A stretch of 64,000 nt of DNA from the NCBI GenBank assembly GCA_019155185.1, contig CM032805.1:1113501-1177500 (forward strand), in the 5' to 3' direction. This DNA is from Beaufortia kweichowensis. Taxonomy: Eukaryota; Chordata; Actinopteri; Cypriniformes; Gastromyzontidae. Positions 10,666 to 20,085 of this stretch are shown piece after piece; within the stretch, counting starts at the first letter, position 1; each line of letters begins with the position of its first letter. The notes beneath the pieces are model-generated. The model made no database searches. It saw only the letters and a program-made list of their open reading frames with translations, and was not told the origin of the DNA. The position numbers and the translations under genes were made by a program.

Positions 10666-11456
10666 AGAAAGTTTCAATCAGAGCAGAGCTCAACATTATT
10701 ATTCATGACCCTTCCAAATAAGGTAATAACAGACCTTTTCATTTTAGGGACAAATCCAAAGGGTTGTAAATGGACATGTAAAACCGTTTCTGGACCATTT
10801 TTGCACTTAATAAAGCCACATACCTTCTATGTGGATATCTGAGAACAATTGAACATATTGTATCAATGCTTTCTATGGGACCTTTAAGGAAACATTTGTC
10901 ATTTTGGAATGACATGAATGCAAGTAAAAATGACAGAATATTTTCATTTTCAGTCTCTTCAAAATATGAACTATAATAATGTGTTTCTGACTACAACAGA
11001 ATATAAAATATAAATGTTAAAGTTTGTCAAAAAATGTAATAAACATTTCAGTTTCATTACACAGCTTGACATGAAATATAATTAGTTATTAAATTATAAA
11101 GCGTGACCCTCAAAACTATGGTCTCACTTTTGAGATTCGTAAAACTGGCTAATTAATTACAAAATAAAAAAGCTTATTAATTACAACATAAAAGATACAA
11201 AAACAAATCTGAGCTAGATATAAAAAATAAAATTATTACTGTTGAGTTTATGTGTATTAGTTTATTTAAATACATCAACATGATGTTTTTATCTAGTGTT
11301 TTGTTTCAATGCTTAAAGAATTCTTAGTGTGTGAATAATCAGAGAAAACACATGAAAACACTGAAGACTAAACTCTGCATGACATCTGCAGTACTAAAGA
11401 TTTGTGAGACTTTTCTTCATGAATAATATTTGAAGAGTAAAGTTGTTCACACTTAC
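10666..11456 (-). other. intron between the NACHT exon and the first LRR exon
   Basis: AT-rich intron sequence with no recognised gene or repeat; bounded by the GTAAGT donor at 11456-11451 and by the start of the 669-bp tandem array. Confidence 0.6.
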
Positions 11457-13246
11457 TGAACTGATCTGGATTCACAAATCACAGGCAGCAGCTTCTTCAG
11501 AACTTTCAGTGTTTCAGCTTCGTCTTCTCCTCCAACAAAATCATTAATATTAAACTCATTCAGCTCCTGTTCTGATGTCAACAACACAAAAACTACAGCT
11601 GACCACTGAGATGAAGAAAGTTTAGTTTCATTTATTGTTCCTGATTTCAGATAATGTTGAATTTCCTCCACTAGTGAATGATCATCCAGTTCATTCAGAC
11701 AGTGAAACAGATTGATGGATTTCTCTGATGAGTGAATACTCCTGATCTTCTTCTTGATATACTCGACTGTTTTCTCATTGATGTTGGAGCTTCTTACTGT
11801 CTGTGTCATCAGAACTTGTAGAAGATTCTGATTAGACTCCAGTGACAAACCCAGAAGAAAACGAAGAAAAAGATCCAGATGTCCATTTTTACTCTGTAGA
11901 GCCTCATTTACAGCTCTCTCATACAATTTAGATATTGAAACCTTCTTTCCATGATTTGCTTTCCTAGTTTTATTAAACACATTTGTGTTGTTGTTTGTAA
12001 AGGAGAGATGAGCATATAGAGCTGCTAGATGTTCCTGAATGGTCAGATGAACAAAGCAGTAAACTTTCCCCTGATACAAGCCAAACTCCTCTCTGAAGAT
12101 CTGAGTACACAATCCTGAATACACTGATGCTTCTGTTACATCAATGTCACACTCTCTCAGGTCTTCCTCATAGAAGATCAGATTGCCTTTCACAAGCTGC
12201 TCAAAAGCCAGTTTGCCCAGTTTCAAGATCACGTCTTCATCCTTCACTTTCTTCTCATAGTCCTTCTGATGTTTGATGTTTGTCTGAATGATCAGGAAGT
12301 GTGTGTACATTTGAGTGAGAGTCTTGGGGATCTCTTTAGTCTTTGTTTTACTCATCATCTCTCGAGAACAGTGACTGAAATCCAGCAGAACACTGGGATG
12401 TGACACATGATGTAGAGACTCCTGGATGACTTCAGGTGTGAGGACGATTCTGTTGGACAGACTCTCATCACTGATTCTCTTTCTGAAGTATTCCTCCTTC
12501 TGTGGGTCATTGAATCCTCGTACCTCTGTGACTCGATCAACACACACAGAGGGGATGAGATCAGCTGCTGCTGGTCTGGAGGTGATCCAGATGAGAGCAG
12601 AAGGAAACAGATTCCCCTTGATGAGGTTTATCAGCAGCACGTCCACTGAGACTGATGCACTTACATCACACAACATCTCACTGCTGTGAAAATCCAGAGA
12701 CACGACACTCATCCAAACCATCAAAGATGAACAACACTTTATATCCAGCACTGAAGATTTCCATTTCTTTTTTGTCTCTGGGAAGAAAAGATGAAGAAGA
12801 TCTAAAAAGACTGAGTGTTTTGTTCTTCATCAGATTGATCTCTCTGAAAGGAAGTGGAAATATGAGGTGAGCGTCCTGATTCTCTTTTCTCTTCAGCCCA
12901 GTCCAGAATGAACTTCTGCACAGAGACTGTTTTTCCAATGCCAGCGACTCCCTTTGTCATCACACTTCTGATGGGTTTGTCTTGTTCAGGTAAACCTTTA
13001 AAGATGTCTTTGCATTTGATTGGTGTTTCCTCTGTTGCTGTTCTTCTGGATTGTGTCTCAATCTGTCTCACCTCATGTTCATTACTGATCTGTCCACTTT
13101 CACTCTCTGTGATGAACAGCTCTGTGTAGATCTCATTCAGCTGTGTTGACTTGATCTCATTTGATGTTCCTTCATACAAACACTTAAACTTCTCTCTCAG
13201 ATGTGATCTGAATCTTTTGAGGACTTCAGAAAGATCAGACTTATGG
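11457..13246 (-). CDS. NLR FISNA-NACHT-winged helix-HD2 exon (two frame breaks)
   Basis: Large 1,790-bp exon from acceptor TTTAAAG (ends 13247) to donor GTAAGT (11456). It opens with the FISNA block (HKSDLSEVLKRFRSHL and CLYEGTSNEIKST), followed by the NACHT ATPase: Walker A GVAGIGKT (about 12935-12960) and Walker B-like VLFIFDGLDECR (about 12715-12755). Then come ITSRPAAADLIP, a winged-helix part (GKVYCFVHLTIQEHLAALYA) and an HD2-like part (DLFLRFLLGLSLESNQ). Breaks: one extra A at 12885-12888, and an apparent 2-base loss at about 12695-12706. Between 12773 and 12804 the frame reads RSSSSFLPRDKK while the neighbouring frame reads the family-like DLLHLFFPETKK, a locally compensated shift. The exon reads in three frames in all. 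Confidence 0.88.
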
Positions 13247-13434
13247 CTTTAAAGATAAAATACCAGATTATTACGCAAGTTAAAGAAGTTCATGTATAGA
13301 GCAAAACTGCTTATGTTTTTACATTATAACACCAGATATATTAAGAGGATTCATGACGTGTTATTGATTTAAAATGTTTCTTAGTATCGTGTTTCTAGCA
13401 TCTAAAAGAAACAAAATAAAATCCTGTGATTTAC

Positions 13435-13530
13435 CTGAAAACAGGACATGTGTTTTTATTGAAGTTTTGTGGTTGATTGTCAGACTGATCAAACTTCATC
13501 CTCTTACAGACGGGTTCAGGTATGACTCGT
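13435..13530 (-). CDS. NLR N-terminal exon 4
   Basis: A 96-bp exon with acceptor TTATCTAG and donor CAG|GTAA. It encodes RVIPEPVCKRMKFDQSDN and ends in NTCPVF, the usual bridge between the repeat exons and the FISNA/NACHT exon in zebrafish-type NLRs. Its phase agrees with both neighbours, and the frame is open. Confidence 0.7.
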
Positions 13531-13835
13531 CTAGATAACACAATTGAAAACCAAGAATCAGACACTTTAGTGGATTTGTATCTTATTACTTTGTTATATC
13601 AGTTTTTTATATTTTCACTGTTGTAAATATAACTTACTAAAAAAACTAAAAAAAAAATTCATTTACAGTATAATAATACAAAAACTGTAAATTTAACTCA
13701 GTGTTTGTGTAGATTTATATCTCTCTGTGTGAACATGTATGAAAATTATCACAAGAACTTAGAACTCACCTATTTTACAAAATACATCATCATATAAAAT
13801 GTCAAACTATAATCAAATTTTTTTATATTTTATAC

Positions 13836-13949
13836 CTTTGATCAGGACATGTATCTTCACTCTTAAAGTTCAGTGGTTTCTCCATAGACCGGTTACTCTT
13901 CATAGACACACAGCTGAACTCTGGATCTGATCTCTTCTGATGAACTGAA
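13836..13949 (-). CDS. NLR N-terminal repeat exon 3
   Basis: A 114-bp exon (acceptor TTCTAG, donor CAAAG|GTATA) encoding SVHQKRSDPEFSCVSMKS, then a variable part (NRSMEKPLN) and FKSEDTCPDQ. Nearly identical to the exon at 15314-15427, so the N-terminal module has been duplicated. This repeat peptide is characteristic of zebrafish NLR-C proteins; no enzymatic role is known. Confidence 0.78.
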
Positions 13950-14049
13950 CTAGAACACACAACAGATAACAATTAATAATCTGAATTACTTTGATTAACA
14001 ACTAAGAACAGTATAGATGAGTACAGTAAAGAGAAGAAATCATAACATT

Positions 14050-15111
14050 TGAAATCATATCATTATTCACCCTCAGACCATCCGAGATGTAGGTGACATT
14101 TTTTATAGAACAATAAAGAAGATTTTGAGGTAAATCCGCAGGCCTCTGTGATTTCTATAATGGATGGAATCAGGTGTCATTCTCTCACCGCCGCCGACAA
14201 GAGCGTCAAAATGTGCTCTGGCTGCCTGTCAACAACACTGTAGAAAGATTCATGGACGCTCTGACGATCGCTCGCTTTCATCTTTATTTAAAGCAAACAA
14301 CAGTGTTGAACTTGTGCAGACTGATCACAAAAAGGGTATAAGTTAACTTCATGAAATAGTTTAAATGGGAAAGTAAGAAATTGATCGATGGAAAAAAAAC
14401 TTAACAATTATAGTTTCATGTTTGCTAACGAAATAAACCAATGAAACACCATTTGTGTGTTGTGACTTTTGTGTTCATATGTGCTAGTCTAATTTCACGT
14501 GGTTAATTATTGGAAAAGTCACCACAGCAATAATCAACCTCTCCTCTATTTTGCTTAGAAACTGATGTGGTCAGAACCAAAGTTTACAGCACTGAGTTCT
14601 CTGGATTCCTCTCAAGAGGAGAACTTCTACATTCTGATTGGCTGCCACCAAACCGTGTCAAAGCTCATTACCATAAAGTTGACCTGATTTCAACTCTCCT
14701 CGACAATCACACTGTCCAAGACGCGCCGCCAGCTTACATTTATAAGGAATGACTTCCGGCCACTTCGGTGTTTTCTCTGGTGTTGGTGTGAACGCACAAT
14801 CAGAGTTCTAAAAGCGCATATATTCATCACAATCCTAATCCTCACAGCTCCTGGTGACATACTCATGTCTTGTGATGCAAAATGTTCATTTTTTGTACAT
14901 CATTTATAAAATTATTAGCGGTCATCTACAACTTCTGCCAAACGTCCTTTTAGAGCGTTTCAGATTGGACACCTGATTACATTCATTATATAAAGCACAG
15001 AGGACTGTTGATTTCACTAAAACTCTTCTTCATTATTTTACTTCATCTTCATCTCAGATGGCCTGTGAATGATTAAATAAACAGCAATTTTTGTCTGAAC
15101 TATCCCTTTAA
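14050..15111. mobile_element. non-autonomous DNA transposon-like repeat with inverted ends
   Basis: The left end (ATTCACCCTCAGACCATCC, then GAGATGTAG) is the reverse complement of the right end (ATCTCAGATGGCCTGTGAAT). The right edge continues to AACTATCCCTTTAA, the usual outer end of an abundant cyprinid repeat family with a TTAA target; the left outer end is lost. No transposase was seen inside. It lies in the intron between the two N-terminal repeat exons. The family assignment (Kolobok-like) is from memory and tentative. Confidence 0.6.
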
Positions 15112-15313
15112 GCTGCATTTCATGTATGTAAAGTGCACATTATAGACGTCTCTCTCAGTGAATCTACAACATTTCACACGTGTCTCTCTAAGTGTCAGTG
15201 TGTTATAATGAAGATGTAATTCTCTCCAAACAATCACAAAAAATACTTTGTAACATCTTTTATAAAATACATCATCATATTATAACATGTCAAACTATAA
15301 TCACATTTTATAC

Positions 15314-15427
15314 CTTTGATCAGGACATGTATCTTCACTCTTAAAGTTAGTCGGTGGATCCATAGACGCGTCGCTCTTCATAGACACACAGCTGAACTCT
15401 GGATCTGATCTCTTCTGATGAACTGAA
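15314..15427 (-). CDS. NLR N-terminal repeat exon 2
   Basis: A 114-bp exon (acceptor TTATAG, donor CAAAG|GTATA) encoding SVHQKRSDPEFSCVSMKS, a variable DASMDPPTN, and FKSEDTCPDQ. Sister of 13836-13949 by duplication; the differences cluster in the middle of the exon. The frame is open. Confidence 0.78.
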
Positions 15428-15550
15428 CTATAACACACAACAGATTTAACCCTTTAATGTATATTAAAAACAATGTAATATTTTCTTATGATATAAAGCT
15501 TTAATGGATTTAATGGATATAAGATTTAATGGAGTGTTTAGATAAAGTAC

Positions 15551-15649
15551 CTGCATCCTGGAGAGAAATCTTCATCTGTGGGTGTTTGTGTTTTCTTCAT
15601 GATGGAGCTTCAGAGATGAATCTGATCAATCTGATCTCCACAACTGACA
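15551..15649 (-). CDS. NLR start exon (5' UTR plus first 16 codons)
   Basis: Minus-strand acceptor TTTTTATTCAG ends at 15650. An UTR part of about 49 bp precedes ATG at 15600-15598, and coding runs MKKTQTPTDEDFSPGC to a GCAG|GTAC junction at 15551. The start fits family N-termini and the phase agrees with the next exon. Confidence 0.65.
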
Positions 15650-15709
15650 CTGAATAAAAATCACATTCATAAAATAATGTTAAATAATTTTTCATGACTC
15701 AAAGACATG

Positions 15710-17522
15710 ACATCACTGTGCAGCTACTGGCTTGCTAATTTTTACACAGCACAGTGAGTGCACAACCTGCACGATGGAAACAGCAACTGCAAAAGTAGAT
15801 AAATCTGTAATTCTCAAATCTAAAAATGTTGAGGAAATTGTGGACAGTTTGCCCGAGTCATCGCAATCGTCAACTTGGACTAAGCATAAGAGCAAGACCC
15901 CGTCAGACCAAAGTAAAAAGCATCGGAAATATCAAGAAGAATTCATAAAGTATGGATTTACTTGCTCTACTGTCAACAATGTAGATTATCCCCAATGTGT
16001 AATCTGTATAGAAGTGCTTGCACATGAAAGTATGAAGCCAAAATGCAAAGACATTTGAAGACAAAACATCCTTCTTTTATTGAAAAGCCTACAGACTTTT
16101 TCAGCCGAAAAGAGAAAGAATTACAGGCTCAAAAACAAATGATCGCACAACAAGTTAAAATTACTGCTAATGCTCTGGAGGTATCTTATGAAGTGGCGTA
16201 CTTGATCGCGCAGTCCAAAAAGCCACATACTGTCGGGGAATCCCTGATAAAGCCTGCTGCTGTGGCAATGTGTCGGGCCATGCGTGGTGAGAAAATAGCA
16301 AATGAGCTTATGAATGTCCCGTTGTCGAATGACACAGTCACTCGTGTACATGATATCACAAAAGACATTAAGAGTCAATTAATTGATAGGATTAAAGGTT
16401 TTAGAAGTGGCTCCTCGCGTTAAGTTTCCGCACTGCATCATACACCACGAGTCTCTTGCTAGCAGAACACTTGATTCGGAAACAAACAGTGTTCTAAAAT
16501 GTGCAATCAAAGTAAATCACATGAAGTCTCGTCCAGTAAACAGCAGACTACTAGCCACACTTTGCAATGAGATGGGCTCACAGCACGAATCATTGCTGTT
16601 TCACACAGAAGTCCGGTGGTTATCATGAGGGAAAGCCCTCGGACGTCTTTATGAACTGCGCTCATTGCTGAAAGATTCAAAATTGGAATTCGCCCACTGC
16701 CTGTCAGATCTTGTTTGGTTGTCAAAACTTGCTTATTTGGCATGCATATTCGAAAGGCTTAACATGCTTAATCTGTCATTACAAGGGTCAAACACAAAGA
16801 TTTTGCCAATGAATGACAAAGTTGATGCATTTATTTGGGCTAAAAGTTGGGCTAAAATAAAGGTGGGCTAAACAGGTTGAACAAGGTAATGTGGAGATGT
16901 TTCCTGAGCTTTGAGGAGCATATGGAGTCTCAGCATCCTAAAAGGACACATCACTGGTCATCTCCGCAGCCTTTTAGAACAATTTAGGATGTATTTCCCC
17001 AAAAGAGACACCAGAACTGTATGATTGGATACGGCAACCATTTTCCAAATCTAGAACTCATCTCCCCACAAATCTGGAAGATGCTTTGCTGGAGCTGTCC
17101 AGCGATGGAACATTAAAACCTTTATTAAAAACTGAATTTTGGATCGCAGTAGCAGACGAATACACAGAGTTATCCAGTGCTGGAATGGATGTACTGCTTC
17201 CATTTGGATCGACATATTTGTGCGAGCAGTCTTTTTCCGCTGTTACACACATAACAAATAAATACCGATCACGTCTTGACTTTGAAGATAATCTGCGAGT
17301 AGCTGTATCCACCATCAGGCCACGGGTAAAGCTTTTGTGCTACTAAAAACAAGTACATCCATCCCATTGAATAGTACGCCAAAATTAATTTGTTGTATAG
17401 CAAATATAGTTAAAGTATTGTAAACTGCTTAAAAGAAGTTGTTTTGTTTATTGCTTTTGAAGCGGGGGTCGCGAGTTCTTGTCAATCTTACATTGGGGGT
17501 CGCTGGCTGAAAAGTTTGAGAA
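15710..17522 (+). mobile_element. decayed hAT element (ZBED5/Buster-like), inside the NLR 5' intron
   Basis: Carries pieces of one hAT transposase in plus orientation, antisense to the NLR gene. The right edge reads CTGAAAAGTTTGAGAA, like the inner part of hAT termini (TTCTCAAACTTTT in reverse); the left terminus is not recognisable. The element lies between the NLR start exon and its predicted non-coding first exon. Confidence 0.75.
15774..17346 (+). pseudogene. hAT transposase remnant with BED zinc finger
   Basis: The ATG at 15774 opens METATAKVDKS. The BED-type finger reads CVIC followed by QRHLKTKH, split by a frameshift at about 16037. Next come a helical segment (SYEVAYLIAQSKKPHTVGE) and ITKDIKSQLIDRIKG; the catalytic RNase-H core expected after this is missing (deletion around 16400). 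The coding trace resumes with HCIIHHESLASRTLD and SLLFHTEVRWLS, then a stop, and ends in the hAT dimerisation region with DVLLPFGSTYLCEQSF and KYRSRLDFEDNLRV (17086-17346). Resembles ZBED5/FAM200/ZBED8-type hAT proteins. Dead. Confidence 0.85.
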
Positions 17523-17553
17523 AGTCAATATGAGGAAGTGAAACGCGTCTCAC

Positions 17554-17700
17554 CTGAACACTCACAATCTGACGAGATTCACAAAATCCTCCTCCAGTAT
17601 TTACATGTAACTACATACACGATAATCTCCACATAAACTCTCATAAACGTTTAGAATAAACACGCTGATATTTCACACAGTTATTCATCAACTCTACATG
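17554..17700 (-). other. predicted non-coding first exon of the NLR gene
   Basis: On the minus strand a perfect donor TTCAG|GTGAG sits at 17554/17553, directly upstream of the hAT insertion, and would splice to the acceptor at 15650. The 5' end is not determined; 17700 is a guess from the promoter elements next to it. Confidence 0.4.
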
Positions 17701-17815
17701 TTTAAAATGGCGGAAGATGAACAACAAACATTTACTTTCACTTTCATTTTGTCAGTCACGTGTAGCGTTTGAACCAATCAGAAGTCAGGAATCATGATGT
17801 CACGGGACGTCATCT
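17700..17815 (-). promoter_or_regulatory. candidate NLR promoter with ISRE-like element
   Basis: The minus strand carries GAAAGTGAAAGT inside 17750-17733, matching the interferon-stimulated response element/IRF pattern GAAANNGAAA. Close by are an E-box CACGTG (17757-17762), a CCAAT box (17774-17778, plus strand) and a CRE-like GACGTCAT (17806-17813). Their packing just upstream of the predicted non-coding exon suggests an interferon-inducible promoter. Motif matching only. Confidence 0.5.
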
Positions 17816-17839
17816 TCTGGTACAATAACGGAAAGTGTT

Positions 17840-17942
17840 TCTGTATGATTAGATGACATTGTACATTATGTTGATACATGTTGTATGTTATTAATGTCAT
17901 CTTTGTAATGTTCGCAACATTAATAAAAAATAAAAATAAAAC
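17840..17942 (+). mobile_element. 5'-truncated LINE insertion with 13-bp target duplication
   Basis: A 103-bp insert flanked by perfect direct repeats AACGGAAAGTGTT at 17827-17839 and 17943-17955. It ends with AATGTTCGCAACATTAATAA and an A-rich tail carrying AATAAAAAATAAAA. Short length, A-rich 3' end and target duplication are the signature of target-primed reverse transcription. Confidence 0.8.
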
Positions 17943-18654
17943 AACGGAAAGTGTTCTCCAATATTTAAGGTATTTTTAGTCGAATTTGACAGTTTTATGT
18001 CTTCTCTGAAATTGTTGAAAAAACGTTTAAAACTCATGTTAAAAATATTATGATATAATCTTTGAATCCTGTTTTTTTTACCCTGAATTATTGTCATAGT
18101 TAGTATTACATTGTCTTATGCTGTGCTGTGTTTGTTAATTGTTCTTTTTCATCGTTTAAAAAAGTCAAATGAAAATAAAATAGTTAAAGATTACAAGAAA
18201 AAAAGTAGGAAAAAATAATTAAAAGACACAAACATAAGAACTTGAGGGTTTAAGACATTTAATCATCAATTACATTATACAAGTTAAAGTCGTTGCAGAA
18301 TGAAATAGTTCTTCTTGCTATCTTGTGTTCTGACAGAAAAATGTGTTTAGATCATTTTTAAAATCTTTCAAAAAAAACAATAAAGTGCAGTTTGTTGTTG
18401 GTAATTTTACATTTGTGCATATTAAAAATGTACAAAGAAAAGAATTGAGGTCTATAACAAAACAAACGTTGCTTTTAGTAGAGTCAGAACTGTAATGTCC
18501 AAACATAATGTCTTTAAAAGTAATGGATACCTCATGCTGGATATTAATAAATGAACCAATATTTTTCTATAATTGTTCAGTCCAACATAAATGAAAAACA
18601 GTTTCGGTATAAAATGTACAAAATGAACATTTTGTATCAATATTAGCCTTATAT

Positions 18655-19228
18655 TGTTATGGGTTCAGGAAGAGTCAGAGACAGATAGTTGAATTTCACA
18701 CAAGCAGGTTTACTGAATGAGCTTTAAAGCGCCGTCCACAGGACAGCACATGCAAACAGAGACAAAACAGAAATAAATCCCAGCAACAGAAAATCCAAAA
18801 GGTAACTTGGGTATAAAAACAAAAGAGAAAACAAATCCACACGGATTCCAGCAGCTGACCGTCAGCGACGCCGGTAACAAATCCTGACAGGGGACTCACA
18901 GAGACAATCCAACAGGTAAAACTTTTCAGATCCAGGGAAAGAGATTTCCCACAGATAAACTCTCCAGGTACATGCTAGAGATTTCCACCAGAGCCACAGA
19001 CTGCCGTAAACCCGTGCACACAACATTAATCCCGGACAGGGAATGAACCAAAAGACAGGGTTTAAATAACAGTGTAAATGAACAAACACAGGTGCAAACA
19101 ATCACATACTGATGGCGGGTGCGGTGCAATGGATCATGGGATATTGAGTTCAGAAGTCCGGTGAAAGTGAACGGGTGACAGGAACAGAAGAACCCAATGC
19201 TGAGGACGAAGTACTGATGTCCGTGACA
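18655..19228 (-). mobile_element. solo LTR (Ty3/Gypsy-type) nested in the LINE
   Basis: A 574-bp block that on the minus strand begins TGTCACGGACATC and ends ACCCATAACA, the TG...CA structure of an LTR, with a TATTTAAA-type TATA box inside. Direct repeats TATAT flank it (18650-18654 and 19229-19233), though the right flank is a TA run, so the repeat is weak evidence alone. LINE coding sequence continues on both sides, which fixes it as a later insertion. No internal gag/pol was found, so it is a solo LTR. Confidence 0.65.
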
Positions 19229-19624
19229 TATATATATATATATCCATAAAATGTTTAATACAGTAACTTCTTTCACTTTATTAGTGAGGAAACATTTCTG
19301 TTGCAAAGACCATATTTTTTTCCAGTTTACATTTCTAAATAGACTATTCCAGTAAGATATTACAGCAGACAAAGAAGTCACTTTTTCAGTAAAAAGAGAT
19401 CTAACTTTATAACTTTTTCAACAGAAAAACTAATTTGACCTATAATTGTCTTTAAAAGAAAAAGGAAAAGAAGCTTTTTTAAGTGGGGAGTGATTGCTGT
19501 TTTTGAACTAATTCCTGATGATATTGCTCTCATAACAATGGTGAATTTTTTTGGACTAACTGGTATGTTATTTTGTGAAATAAAGTCATTAATAAACCTC
19601 TGTTGTTAAATAACTGACTTACTA

Positions 19625-20085
19625 AAGCAAACCATTATTAAACCACAGACTCAAAAATAAAAAGCTGTGAAGCTGTAAATAAGGTCGTACAGTCAGGTTC
19701 TTGTTCTTTAAACACAGGAAATATGAGTTGAAAAACGCTGTCAGAAGCGCTCGCACTGGTGTTTTTAGAACAGCGTCTGGCGTTTTCAGCTCGTTTTACC
19801 GGCGGATTCAGTTCTAAAAACGCCGGTGTGGACGCTTGAAAGCGCAGTGTTTTTAACTCTCTGAGCCCGGACAAAAACTCGCGCTGAGCAGGAAGAACAC
19901 GGTGGGTATGATGGAAAACAAGAAAAAAGGATTTCCTTGAACGATAGGAAACGTTCTCGAGCTCATGATCTCTCCTTTGCTTTCCTTTGCTTGCGTGTAG
20001 ATCCGTTATTCTGTGTTCATACTAGGATCATATTTGGAAAGGTGGTCCTCTGAATGTTTTACACAGTCATTGGTGGGACGTGAGT
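19625..20085. repeat. GC-rich insert of unknown identity within the LINE
   Basis: LINE coding traces stop near 19620 and resume near 20085. The segment between has a much higher GC content (TCTGGCGTTTTCAGCTCG, ACGCCGGTGTGGACGC) than its AT-rich surroundings and no LINE similarity. Probably a separate non-autonomous transposon or a captured CpG-rich fragment; termini were not identified. Confidence 0.4.

Larger units (their letters stand above)
1130..15649 (-). pseudogene. NLRC3-like NACHT-LRR gene (fish NLR-C class), frame-broken copy
   Basis: Gene-level entry for a cytosolic NOD-like receptor, a putative innate immune sensor whose ligand is unknown. Minus-strand order: start exon (ATG 15600-15598), two 114-bp N-terminal repeat exons, a 96-bp exon, a large FISNA-NACHT-winged helix-HD2 exon, six 177-bp LRR exons and perhaps a tiny last exon. 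All examined junctions have GT donors and AG acceptors, and every intron falls after the second codon base, so exons can be added or lost without shifting frame. Against function are two uncompensated frame breaks in the NACHT exon (about 12885-12888 and 12695-12706) and a +1 in the LRR exon at 8170-8347. One break lies in an A-run, so consensus error remains possible. Domain identity is sure; functional status is not. Confidence 0.75.

Noticed and set aside
12426..12870. Plus-strand open frames opposite the NACHT exon
   Set aside because: Antisense shadows of a conserved coding exon; the translated sequences have no family resemblance.
17707..17772. Short plus-strand frame starting MAEDEQQTFTF in good start context
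   Set aside because: Only 21 codons, overlapping the ISRE-like motif of the minus-strand promoter, with no continuation or splice donor identified; it could be a divergent first exon but support is lacking.
19638..19874. Minus-strand 78-codon frame in the GC-rich insert
   Set aside because: No domain or splice evidence; its openness is explained by high GC content.
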